Source: Clostridia bacterium
Lineage (GTDB): Bacteria > Bacillota > Clostridia > CAKSNL01 > HGM11501
Assembly (NCBI GenBank): GCA_030535815.1
Contig: JAUNRD010000073.1
Coordinates: 1 to 7,728, forward strand
DNA length: 7,728 nt
Direction of reading: 5' to 3'
The translations under genes were made by a program, and so were the position numbers. How positions within the stretch are numbered: position 1 is the stretch's first letter; every line of letters begins with the position of its first letter. Positions 1-6,143 of this stretch are shown in pieces. The notes beneath the pieces were generated by a model. That model was given only the letters and a program-made list of their open reading frames with translations, had not been told where the DNA came from and did not search any database.

Positions 1-306
1 CTTTAATTCTTCGGGCCTTACATTGTGCCAGGAGCGGCTATAGGAGTGGGAATAGCCCAGAGAATCGTAAACCTCTCTTCCTATACCTTTTGGTAGAAAG
101 TTTACCCCGTCATCAAAATTCATAAGCTCGGGAACGCCTGAAAGCATACTGCTTCCGCCGATTACGCCGGACTGCTCGGAAAGAATAACCTTCATTCCGC
201 ATCTTGCGGCACAAACTGCCGCCGCAAAGCCTGATGGCCCTGCACCCGCTACAAAAACATCCGCATCATATTTGACATTGATGCTTTTTTGGTATGCTAT
301 ATCCAT
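1..306 (-). CDS. FAD-dependent oxidoreductase, N-terminal part (cut by the window edge)
   Basis: The minus-strand frame opens with ATG at 306-304 and stays open for 102 codons to base 1, so only the N terminus is present. Residues 16-29 (DADVFVAGAGPSGF) form a Rossmann beta-strand with the G-x-G-x-x-G dinucleotide-binding loop. It is followed by an Ala-rich helix, a second strand (MKVILSEQ) and a 'GVIGGSSMLSG' stretch. This order is typical of the FAD_oxidored group and related flavoproteins, which bind the ADP part of FAD here. An AAGGA ribosome binding site (minus strand, 320-316) lies 9 bases before the ATG, and a near-consensus promoter lies just upstream. It diverges from pckG and therefore forms a different transcription unit. 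The substrate cannot be inferred from this part: the catalytic domain is outside the window. No signal peptide is seen. Confidence is high for an FAD flavoprotein and low for any specific reaction. Confidence 0.85.
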   Translation of the reverse strand, partial: MDIAYQKSINVKYDADVFVAGAGPSGFAAAVCAARCGMKVILSEQSGVIGGSSMLSGVPELMNFDDGVNFLPKGIGREVYDSLGYSHSYSRSWHNVRPEELK

Positions 307-327
307 AAAACCACATCCTTATGCTTA

Positions 328-356
328 AGTATAATTAAAAAACGGAGAAATGTCAA
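328..356 (-). promoter_or_regulatory. Predicted sigma-A promoter of the FAD oxidoreductase
   Basis: On the minus strand, TTGACA (356-351) and TATACT (333-328) are separated by exactly 17 bases. The predicted start of transcription is near 321, giving a very short leader that barely includes the AAGGA ribosome binding site at 320-316. The -10 region overlaps a nearly palindromic 12-mer at 321-332 centred on CTTAAG. Confidence 0.7.
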
Positions 357-454
357 TAGACTGTATAAATCTACAAAAGATTGACAGAAAAAGAGGTGTT
401 TTTTTATATATTGGTAAATTTTTCACAAAAAGTGATTTTTATGAAAAAAAACAA

Positions 455-483
455 TTGATTTATTAAATGTTTTATAGTATAAT
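455..483 (+). promoter_or_regulatory. Predicted main promoter of pckG
   Basis: TTGATT (455-460) and a perfect TATAAT (478-483) are separated by 17 bases, which is the best sigma-A match upstream of pckG. The predicted start of transcription is about 489-492, giving a leader of roughly 85-90 bases. The start coincides with the left arm of the inverted repeat at 490-527, so the two should be read together. Confidence 0.7.
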
Positions 484-489
484 TTAAAT

Positions 490-527
490 AACAATTATAA
501 TGGGAAAAAATCGGATTTATAATTGTT
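490..527. repeat. 11-bp perfect inverted repeat at the pckG transcription start (possible operator or 5' leader hairpin)
   Basis: AACAATTATAA (490-500) is matched by its exact reverse complement TTATAATTGTT (517-527), with a 16-base spacer. The left arm begins at the predicted first transcribed bases, 7 bases after the -10 box. That is a usual place for a repressor site. In RNA it could also fold as an AT-rich stem at the 5' end of the message. The arm-to-arm centre distance is 27 bases. I do not recognise the sequence as a known regulator's site. The AT-rich background raises the chance of coincidence, but an 11-of-11 match is more than expected for most random positions. Confidence 0.5.
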
Positions 528-563
528 TTTAAGAAGGTATATAATAACCAAAGGTTAATTTTG

Positions 564-570
564 AAAGGAG
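564..570 (+). promoter_or_regulatory. Ribosome binding site of pckG
   Basis: AAAGGAG lies 7 bases before the ATG at 578. It fixes this start, which also gives the expected N terminus for the family. Confidence 0.85.
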
Positions 571-577
571 ATTTGTT

Positions 578-2374
578 ATGGCATTAACAAACAACAAGGC
601 AGTTTTAGCTTGGCTTGATGAAATGGCAGCTATGACTAAGCCGGCAGAAATCGTTTGGATCGACGGATCCGAAGCACAGCTTGAAGAGCTTCGCAAGGAA
701 GCTGTATCAACCGGTGAAATGATTAAGCTTAATGAAGAGCTTCTTCCCGGATGCTATTACCACAGAACGGCAGAAAACGACGTTGCAAGAGTAGAGGACA
801 GAACCTTTATCTGCACACCCACCAAAGAAGAAGCAGGCCCCATCAACAACTGGATGGATCCTAAAGAAATGTACGCAAAGCTTTCTAAGCTTTACGACGG
901 CTCTATGGTTGGAAGAACAATGTATGTTATTCCTTACTCCATGGGTCCTGTTGGCTCTCCCTTCTCCAAGATCGGTGTTGAGCTTACAGACAGTATCTAT
1001 GTTGTATTGAATATGGCTATTATGACAAGAATCGGTAAGGCTGTTATGGATTCTCTCGGTGACAGCGACGATTTCGTTAAGTGCTTACACGCAAAGAAAG
1101 ACGTAAATCCCGATGACAGATACATCGTTCAGTTCCCCCAGGATAAGACAATCTGGTCCATCAACTCTGCTTACGGCGGAAACGTACTCTTAGGTAAGAA
1201 GTGCTTTGCTCTTCGTATTGCATCCTATCTTGGTATGCAGGAAGGCTGGATGGCAGAGCATATGCTTATCTTAGGTCTTGAAAATCCCAAGGGAGAGGTT
1301 AAGTACATCTGTGCTGCATTCCCCTCTGCCTGCGGTAAGACAAACCTTGCAATGTTAATTCCTCCCGAGTATTTACAGAAGAAGGGCTACAAGGTTTGGA
1401 CAGTTGGTGACGATATTGCATGGCTCAGAATCGGTAAGGACGGAAGACTCTATGCAATCAACCCCGAAGCAGGCTTCTTCGGTGTTGCTCCCGGTACCAG
1501 CGAAAAGACAAACTTCAACGCTCTTGCTGCAACAAAGAAGAACACAATCTTCACAAACGTTGCAATCAATAATGACGATATGACAGTTTGGTGGGAAGGT
1601 CTCGACAAGAATCCTCCCGAAAATGCAACAGAGTGGAAGGGCGCTAAGGTTAACGGTAAGGAATATACAGAAGAAGGCAACAAGCTTGCTCATCCCAACT
1701 CACGTTTCACAGCTCCCGCAGTAAACTGCCCCTGCATTTCACCTGAATTTGAAAATCCCGAAGGTGTTCCGATTTCCGCTATCGTATTCGGCGGCCGTCG
1801 TGCTAAGTGTGCTCCTCTTGTATATCAGTCAAGAGACTGGACACACGGTACCTTCGTTGGTGCGACAATGGCATCCGAGACAACTGCAGCTGCTGCAGGT
1901 GCAGTTGGTGTAGTTCGTCGTGACCCCATGGCTATGAAGCCCTTCGTTGGCTACAATATGGCTGATTACTGGAATCACTGGCTTGAAATGGGCAAAAAGC
2001 TTGGCGACAAGGCTCCCGAAATCTTCCACGTTAACTGGTTCCGTAAGGATGAGAACGACGACTTTATGTGGCCCGGATTCGGTGACAACATGAGAGTTCT
2101 TCTCTGGATCTTAGACCGCTGCGAAGGCAAGGTTGGCGCTAAGGAAACAGCTATCGGTTATGTTCCCGAAATCAAGGACCTCGACGTTGAAGGCCTTGGC
2201 ATTTCCGAAGAAAAGCTCTCCGAGCTTCTTGCAATCGACAAGCAGAACTGGATCGACGATGTTGAAGATCCCGCTACAGGTATCAAGGCATATTTCGCTC
2301 AGTTCGGCGACAAGCTTCCCGCTGCAATCAAGGCTGAACTTGAAAAGCTCGAAGCAAACCTTAACAATATGTAA
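578..2374 (+). CDS. pckG: Phosphoenolpyruvate carboxykinase, GTP-dependent
   Basis: This enzyme interconverts oxaloacetate plus GTP and phosphoenolpyruvate plus CO2 and GDP, in the cytoplasm, at the link between the C4-acid and glycolytic pools. The 598-residue length is typical of the GTP family; ATP-type enzymes are shorter and unrelated in most of the sequence. Visible landmarks are the substrate Arg in 'RVEDRT' (R71), the metal-site Lys and His regions 'LLGKKCF' (204-210) and 'EGWMAEHM' (222-229), and the P-loop 'FPSACGKTN' (248-256) with the family's reactive Cys252. Further on come the kinase-2 motif 'VGDDIAWLR' (276-284), 'NSRF' (374-377), 'FGGRR' (404-408), and the guanine pocket from W487 to N504, with F488, F496, F501 and N504 in the family spacing. 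No key residue appears to be missing. It stands alone between its own promoter and terminator. In a fermenting anaerobe it may run towards oxaloacetate, fixing CO2 for succinate or propionate formation; that direction is inference. Confidence 0.97.
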   Translation: MALTNNKAVLAWLDEMAAMTKPAEIVWIDGSEAQLEELRKEAVSTGEMIKLNEELLPGCYYHRTAENDVARVEDRTFICTPTKEEAGPINNWMDPKEMYAKLSKLYDGSMVGRTMYVIPYSMGPVGSPFSKIGVELTDSIYVVLNMAIMTRIGKAVMDSLGDSDDFVKCLHAKKDVNPDDRYIVQFPQDKTIWSINSAYGGNVLLGKKCFALRIASYLGMQEGWMAEHMLILGLENPKGEVKYICAAFPSACGKTNLAMLIPPEYLQKKGYKVWTVGDDIAWLRIGKDGRLYAINPEAGFFGVAPGTSEKTNFNALAATKKNTIFTNVAINNDDMTVWWEGLDKNPPENATEWKGAKVNGKEYTEEGNKLAHPNSRFTAPAVNCPCISPEFENPEGVPISAIVFGGRRAKCAPLVYQSRDWTHGTFVGATMASETTAAAAGAVGVVRRDPMAMKPFVGYNMADYWNHWLEMGKKLGDKAPEIFHVNWFRKDENDDFMWPGFGDNMRVLLWILDRCEGKVGAKETAIGYVPEIKDLDVEGLGISEEKLSELLAIDKQNWIDDVEDPATGIKAYFAQFGDKLPAAIKAELEKLEANLNNM

Positions 2375-2390
2375 TTTAGTCCTTAAAGGC

Positions 2391-2423
2391 AAAAAACCTC
2401 GGTGTAATACACCGAGGTTTTTT
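2391..2423. terminator. Strong bidirectional intrinsic terminator shared by pckG and the AraC gene
   Basis: A perfect 15-bp stem pairs 2391-2405 with 2409-2423 around a 3-base loop (AAT). The GC-rich core is CCTCGGTGT/ACACCGAGG, flanked by A6 on the left and T6 on the right. It therefore reads as a hairpin plus U-tract on both strands. It sits 16 bases after the pckG stop and at the very end of the convergent AraC-family gene. The TAA stop of that gene (minus strand, 2424-2422) lies partly inside the right-hand T-run. Confidence 0.95.
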
Positions 2424-3216
2424 ATTTTAAATATTCATTCTGGTGTTGCTTTCTGAATTGTGCAGGAGAAAAATTTTCTTCGGACTTAAAAATTGATGTC
2501 ATATATTGCTGGGTCTTAAATCCGGAGCGCTCCGCAATTTCAGATAGGGGAAGGTTAGTTGTAATTAAAAGGTTTTTAACCATACTTACACGGCACTCGG
2601 TTAAATATTCACGGGGAGTAATTCTGCAAACTTCCGTGAAAATGGTGTGGAAATAGTTAGGACTTAAATTTACTTCTCTGGCAATATCGGAAAGCTTTAT
2701 CGGCATGCTGCAATTGTTCTTTATAAAGCTTTGAGCCTGAGCGGTAATTGCACGTTTATAGGATTGCGTTTTCTGAGAGTTCATTGCTTCTTCAATCAAC
2801 AAGGATATGTAGGTTAAAAGCTTTCCCTGAAGCAGAATTTCGTTATCCTCCTTTGAGGCGTGAAGAGTTATTATTTCATCAAGTAAGGACAAAATCTCAA
2901 AAGAGCGATTCATATTAAAATATCGGGGAACAGAAGAAAGCGTTTTTATAATCTTTCCTTCTGCCATAAACTTAATATATTTTGCTTTGAAAGGAAGTTC
3001 GCTGTTTCTGACATCTCCGGGTAAAGAAAGGAAAACATGGTTTTTTCGTATGGGAAAAGCCTCATTGTTTAAGAAAATATTTTTTCCATCTTCTAAAAAA
3101 TGCTCTACCTCAACCATGGTGCACCTCCGCTTGGGCGTTACTTTTGCGGAAGAAAAAAGACTGCTGTCGTAATATCCGCACATTAAGAGTTCGGGTAATA
3201 TTAATTCGCTTGACAT
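2422..3216 (-). CDS. AraC-family transcriptional regulator
   Basis: This is a 264-residue cytoplasmic DNA-binding protein of the usual AraC/XylS two-part design. Residues ~20-95 are beta-rich, with a 'PGD' turn (66-68), and fit an AraC-type cupin sensor domain. Residues ~100-150 form helices that probably mediate dimer contact. Residues ~155-258 carry two helix-turn-helix units: 'LSDIAREVNLSPNYFHTIF' (175-193) and 'LSEIAERSGFKTQQYMTSIF' (224-243), the latter followed by the family's 'SPAQFRK' end. AAGGAGG at 3228-3222 lies 5 bases before the ATG and supports the start. It diverges from the glycosidase operon starting at 3362, the classic arrangement for an AraC activator of sugar utilisation, so that operon is its likely target. 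The ligand is unknown. No clear -35/-10 pair was found for this gene itself. Confidence 0.93.
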   Translation of the reverse strand: MSSELILPELLMCGYYDSSLFSSAKVTPKRRCTMVEVEHFLEDGKNIFLNNEAFPIRKNHVFLSLPGDVRNSELPFKAKYIKFMAEGKIIKTLSSVPRYFNMNRSFEILSLLDEIITLHASKEDNEILLQGKLLTYISLLIEEAMNSQKTQSYKRAITAQAQSFIKNNCSMPIKLSDIAREVNLSPNYFHTIFTEVCRITPREYLTECRVSMVKNLLITTNLPLSEIAERSGFKTQQYMTSIFKSEENFSPAQFRKQHQNEYLK

Positions 3217-3361
3217 AATGTCCTCCTTAAACCTAATCGTAAGATTTTATAAAAATAAAGTTTTATTTTATATTGAATAAATTTTGGCAAAGCTTTATAA
3301 TTAGGGTATAACACCTTTATTCGTAAAAGTCAAGAGGAAAGAGAAATATTATAAAAATATA
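3217..3361. promoter_or_regulatory. Divergent control region between the AraC gene and the glycosidase operon
   Basis: This AT-rich spacer is where an AraC regulator would be expected to bind. It contains an 8-bp inverted repeat, AAAATAAA (3252-3259) and TTTATTTT (3262-3269), with a 2-base gap. It also contains the palindrome AAAGCTTT (3289-3296), whose last base is the first base of the operon's -10 box. Both are low-complexity motifs and could be chance. No gene is present. Confidence 0.5.
3273..3301 (+). promoter_or_regulatory. Predicted promoter of the glycosidase-esterase operon
   Basis: TTGAAT (3273-3278) and TATAAT (3296-3301) are separated by 17 bases. Transcription would start near 3308, giving a leader of about 55-70 bases depending on which ATG is used. 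The -35 box is moderate, which fits a promoter needing an activator. Confidence 0.65.
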
Positions 3362-4561
3362 ATGGCGGGAAGTGGGAAAATGGAAAGATTAAAAAAGCTC
3401 GGAACACTTAGATTCGTTTCATCAATAGAGGTATCAGAGTCACCTATGGGCCTTGGAATGGAAAAGCTTGACCGTGATGCCTTCGATCCCGAAAAAGTAT
3501 ATGATAAAGTGGCATCCCTTGGCGTCAAATGGATAAGAATACAGTCGGGATGGCAAAAGACAGAGAAAAAAGAGGGCGTTTATGATTTTTCCTGGCTTGA
3601 CAGTCAGGTTGATAACCTTATTTCCCGTGGTCTTAAACCCTGGCTTTGCCTTTGCTATGGGAACTCCTTGTATGACGATCTGGCAAAAGAATATTACGGT
3701 GCCGTTGGTTGCCCTCCCATAAGAACTAAAAAAGCATATGATGCGTGGCTTCGTTATGTGGGTGAAACCGCACGACACTTTAAAGGTAGAATAGAGTACT
3801 ACGAAATATGGAACGAGCCTGAAGGGGGATGGACCTGGAGACCACATCCAAATCCTTTGGAATATACGGAGTTTGCTGTAAAGACAGGTAAGGTTATAAA
3901 AGAAAATGACGAATCAGCCAAAGTTTTGACAGGCTCGCACTATGAGGATTCCTTGTCTGCTTTCAATGAAGAATTTGCATCGGGAATATTGGAGGTTACA
4001 GACGGGGTTACATATCACTCCTATAATTATGACGAAAGCACTTCCATGCAGAAAGCAAAGGCTATAAAGGCATTGGCTGAAAGCTATGGTAAGGACATAG
4101 ATGTTATTCAGGGGGAGATGGGGTCTCAATCCAAAAGCGGAGGAAACGGTGCTCTTAACTGGGTAAGGACAAACCCCGATATGCAGACAAAATATCTTCT
4201 TCGTCACATTGTGGGGGAAATAATGTCGGGAGTTTTGTTTACATCGGTATTTTCAGCCGTTGATATGGCAGAAAACCTTGATGCAAAAGCAGATGGGCCT
4301 ATAACTACCTGCGGATATTTCGGTCTGCTCGGTGCGGAATTTGACAGCAAAACGGGAACTTTGGTTGGCGATTATTATGAAAAGCCATCCTATTATGCAT
4401 TCCGAAATCTTTGTGCACTCTTTAACGGGAAAATAACACCTGCATACATTCCTTCCATATTCACACCGGGAAGGTCAATAAGAATAGATGGTTTTGATAC
4501 CCCTACAAAGGAAATAATTTCAGGCGGTCTTTCTGCTACTGGAATTCTACAAATCTTGTAA
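3362..4561 (+). CDS. Clan GH-A (GH39-like) glycoside hydrolase, apparently frameshifted near its 3' end
   Basis: This is a cytoplasmic-looking TIM-barrel glycosidase. Barrel features run from 'LGVKWIRIQSGW' (53-64) through 'GLKPWLCLCYG' (90-100) and the acid/base motif 'EIWNEPE' (148-154, Glu152) to 'YHSYNYD' (218-224, His219) and the probable nucleophile 'IQGEMGSQ' (249-256, Glu252). The WNEP motif and the ~100-residue gap between the two glutamates are typical of clan GH-A; the pattern resembles GH39 and its relatives (beta-xylosidases and similar), but the substrate is not readable. There is no signal peptide. The frame ends at residue 399, while the neighbouring frame continues with a plausible C-terminal beta-domain to 4758 (listed separately). 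One missing base near 4535-4537 would give a 465-residue protein. The start is uncertain: GAGGAAA at 3334-3340 is 21 bases from the ATG at 3362, and the in-frame ATG at 3380 has only a weak GGGAAG-type site. It is the first gene of the operon. Confidence 0.82.
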   Translation: MAGSGKMERLKKLGTLRFVSSIEVSESPMGLGMEKLDRDAFDPEKVYDKVASLGVKWIRIQSGWQKTEKKEGVYDFSWLDSQVDNLISRGLKPWLCLCYGNSLYDDLAKEYYGAVGCPPIRTKKAYDAWLRYVGETARHFKGRIEYYEIWNEPEGGWTWRPHPNPLEYTEFAVKTGKVIKENDESAKVLTGSHYEDSLSAFNEEFASGILEVTDGVTYHSYNYDESTSMQKAKAIKALAESYGKDIDVIQGEMGSQSKSGGNGALNWVRTNPDMQTKYLLRHIVGEIMSGVLFTSVFSAVDMAENLDAKADGPITTCGYFGLLGAEFDSKTGTLVGDYYEKPSYYAFRNLCALFNGKITPAYIPSIFTPGRSIRIDGFDTPTKEIISGGLSATGILQIL

Positions 4562-4758
4562 CCTGCCACGGCTTTGAAGGAAGTGCTACATTTGAACTTT
4601 CGGGAGTTTCGGGAGAAGTAAGACTTATTGACCCTATGGACGGCTCAATTTACGAAATCGGTGAAAAAATCATGCAGGATAAGGGAAACGGACTTTTTAA
4701 GTTCACCAATATTCCTGTCAAGGACTATCCTCTTATTATTACTTTCGGGGAGTTTTAA
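4537..4758 (+). pseudogene. Detached C-terminal domain of the GH39-like glycosidase (-1 frame)
   Basis: Relative to the gene starting at 3362, this frame is shifted by -1. It reads 73 codons beginning 'YWNSTNLVTCHGFEGSATF' and ending 'YPLIITFGEF' before TAA at 4756-4758. Alternating hydrophobic strands and the 'LIDPMDGSIYEI' segment look like the C-terminal beta-sandwich that often follows a GH39-type barrel, and 'YWN-TNL' is a natural continuation of the strand interrupted in the upstream frame. The frame is closed upstream by TGA at 4495-4497, so the change of frame must fall between 4498 and 4561. The best join is after Ala392 (GC at 4535-4536, then TAC at 4537). No start codon or ribosome binding site serves this piece. 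Its end carries the ribosome binding site of the next gene. It may be a recent mutation or a sequencing or assembly error. Confidence 0.75.
4747..4752 (+). promoter_or_regulatory. Ribosome binding site of the SGNH esterase
   Basis: GGGGAG lies 8 bases before the ATG at 4761 and inside the last codons of the preceding domain, whose TAA is at 4756-4758. The 2-base gap between stop and start suggests that translation of the two was coupled when the first gene was intact. Confidence 0.75.
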
Positions 4759-4760
4759 TT

Positions 4761-6143
4761 ATGAAGATTAATTACGGACTTTTAAACGGTGCGGTTTTGC
4801 AAAGAGATGAAAATGGTTTTTGCAAGTGCATTTTTGGGGCAGAAGCTTTTGGAGAAATAAAAACTTCTTTGGGGAAATTTGAAAAGATTAATGAAAATGC
4901 TTATATCCTTTCCGGCATCCCCATAGGTGGACCTTATGAAATAATTATATCGGACGATAAGGAAAGCTTAACACTTTCTGATATCTATGTGGGAGATTTA
5001 TGGCTTTTAGCAGGTCAGTCCAATATGGAAGGGGCAGGAAAACACAGAGGAAAATATAAGCTCTACGATGAAAATCCCCTTGCAGATGTCCGCGCCTACT
5101 ATATGAACGAAAGCTGGGGTGCGGCAAAAACACAGCTTCACCAGCTTTGGGAATCTATAGATGAATGCATAAGGGCTCCTTACAGAAACTATAGAAAAAA
5201 ATCTCCTTGGGGAGAAGAATTCCCAAAGGTGCAAACTGACGGAGTGGGTCCCGGATTATATTTTGCTCTTGAAATGCGAAAGCTGACAGAGGGTGTGCCT
5301 CAGGGAGTTATACCCTGCGGTGTCGGTGGGTCAAACTTAAAGCAATGGGATCCCGATGGGGTTGATAATCTCTATAGTGCTGCAAAACGCCGTGTTAAAG
5401 AATGCGGAAGCTACATAAAGGGCGTTTTCTGGTATCAGGGTGAGTCTCAGACCGACATACCGGGAATAGAAAGCTTTATAAGCGATATGAAAAAGCTTGT
5501 TTCGGGAATGAGAAGGGACTTCTGTGATGAAAAACTTCCCTTTGTAGAGGTGCAGATAAATAAATTTGTGGCGTGCTACAGCGATATTCCATGGAGCAGA
5601 ACCAGAGAATTGCAACGAATACTTGAAAACTACATAGATAATCTTACAACGGTTTATTCTGTTGATCTGGAATTGGATGACCTTATTCATCTTTCGAGCG
5701 AATCTCACGAGATACTCGGATTTAGGGCGGCAGAAGCTATGAATTATCTGATTACAGGAAAAGGCGAGGCGTCTCCCTCCTTTGATTCCTTTGAAATTGT
5801 GGAAGATGACTTTGTACCCTTTCGTTCAAATATCCGTGTTAATTTCAAAAACATCAAAGGGGAACTTACTTCCCTTGGAGTACCGTCCGGATTTTCAATT
5901 CACGAAAAGGAAGACGGTGCACCCCTTCGTGCTGTTTCAAGGCTTTGTCTTGAAGGAGATTCTGTAAGAATTAAAACGGAAATAGATGCTGAAAAGCTGA
6001 GCGAATGTTATATATGCTATGGATTCGGCAACAGCTTTTACTGTAATATTACAGATACCGGGAGAAGAAGCATTCCTGCATTCGGACCTCTTAAAATAAA
6101 AGATTTTTTGAAAAAGGAGAAAGACTATGGAAGCAATTTATAA
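4761..6143 (+). CDS. Sialate O-acetylesterase-like SGNH carbohydrate esterase
   Basis: This 460-residue protein belongs to the SGNH/GDSL hydrolases of the sialate-O-acetylesterase type, which remove acetyl esters from sugars. The order matches the family: an N-terminal beta domain (about 1-75, with the 'VLQRD' start), then block I 'GQSNMEG' (85-91) with nucleophile Ser87. The glycine block 'CGVGGSNLKQW' (186-196) follows, then the 'FWYQGESQT' block (223-231) and the C-terminal Asp/His block 'DDLIHLSSESH' (306-316), with Asp307 and His310 in DxxH spacing. A C-terminal beta domain (about 340-446) has the 'YGFGN..YCNITD' pattern seen in related esterases. No catalytic block is missing. There is no signal peptide, so it probably acts in the cytoplasm. 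Despite the family name, the substrate need not be sialic acid: acetylated plant oligosaccharides are equally possible. Its 3' end overlaps the next gene by 17 bases. Confidence 0.9.
   Translation: MKINYGLLNGAVLQRDENGFCKCIFGAEAFGEIKTSLGKFEKINENAYILSGIPIGGPYEIIISDDKESLTLSDIYVGDLWLLAGQSNMEGAGKHRGKYKLYDENPLADVRAYYMNESWGAAKTQLHQLWESIDECIRAPYRNYRKKSPWGEEFPKVQTDGVGPGLYFALEMRKLTEGVPQGVIPCGVGGSNLKQWDPDGVDNLYSAAKRRVKECGSYIKGVFWYQGESQTDIPGIESFISDMKKLVSGMRRDFCDEKLPFVEVQINKFVACYSDIPWSRTRELQRILENYIDNLTTVYSVDLELDDLIHLSSESHEILGFRAAEAMNYLITGKGEASPSFDSFEIVEDDFVPFRSNIRVNFKNIKGELTSLGVPSGFSIHEKEDGAPLRAVSRLCLEGDSVRIKTEIDAEKLSECYICYGFGNSFYCNITDTGRRSIPAFGPLKIKDFLKKEKDYGSNL
6116..6119 (+). promoter_or_regulatory. 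Ribosome binding site of the GH110-like gene, inside the esterase gene
   Basis: GGAG in an A-rich AAAAAGGAGA context lies 7 bases before the ATG at 6127. It sits within the esterase coding region and decides the start of the overlapping gene. Confidence 0.75.

Larger units (their letters stand above)
307..577. other. Intergenic region between the FAD oxidoreductase and pckG, with divergent promoters
   Basis: These 271 bases are strongly AT-rich and contain no convincing gene on either strand. They hold the minus-strand oxidoreductase promoter (328-356), a good plus-strand promoter (455-483), and a possible second plus-strand promoter farther upstream: TTGACA at 381-386 and TATATA at 405-410, 18 bases apart. 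They also hold an 11-bp inverted repeat at 490-527 and a small palindrome at 545-557 (TAACC-aaa-GGTTA) between the predicted transcription start and the pckG ribosome binding site. No riboswitch-like structure of conserved type was recognised. Confidence 0.7.

Noticed and set aside
416..440. Small hairpin TCAC-aaaaa-GTGA upstream of the pckG promoter
   Set aside because: The stem is only 4 bp in AT-rich DNA and has no good T-run context. It is probably chance.
1373..2029. Minus-strand open frames (66-106 codons) inside pckG
   Set aside because: They lie wholly within a clearly real gene, have no ribosome binding sites, and their peptides are Cys- and Val-rich shadows of plus-strand codons.
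2133..2456. Plus-strand frame of 107 codons running across the pckG stop and the terminator
   Set aside because: It reads through a strong hairpin terminator and into the antisense of the AraC gene; it is an out-of-frame shadow.
2934..2948. Partial resemblance to a catabolite-control (cre) site, GAAAGCGTTTTT
   Set aside because: It is inside the AraC coding region and lacks the conserved TG and CA ends.
4498..4561. Programmed -1 ribosomal frameshift in the glycosidase
   Set aside because: No X-XXY-YYZ slippery heptamer occurs in the zero frame here and no strong downstream stem is evident. A simple one-base loss explains the data better.
5337..5708. Minus-strand frame of 123 codons inside the esterase gene
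   Set aside because: The opposite strand encodes an esterase with every catalytic block intact, and no ribosome binding site supports this frame.
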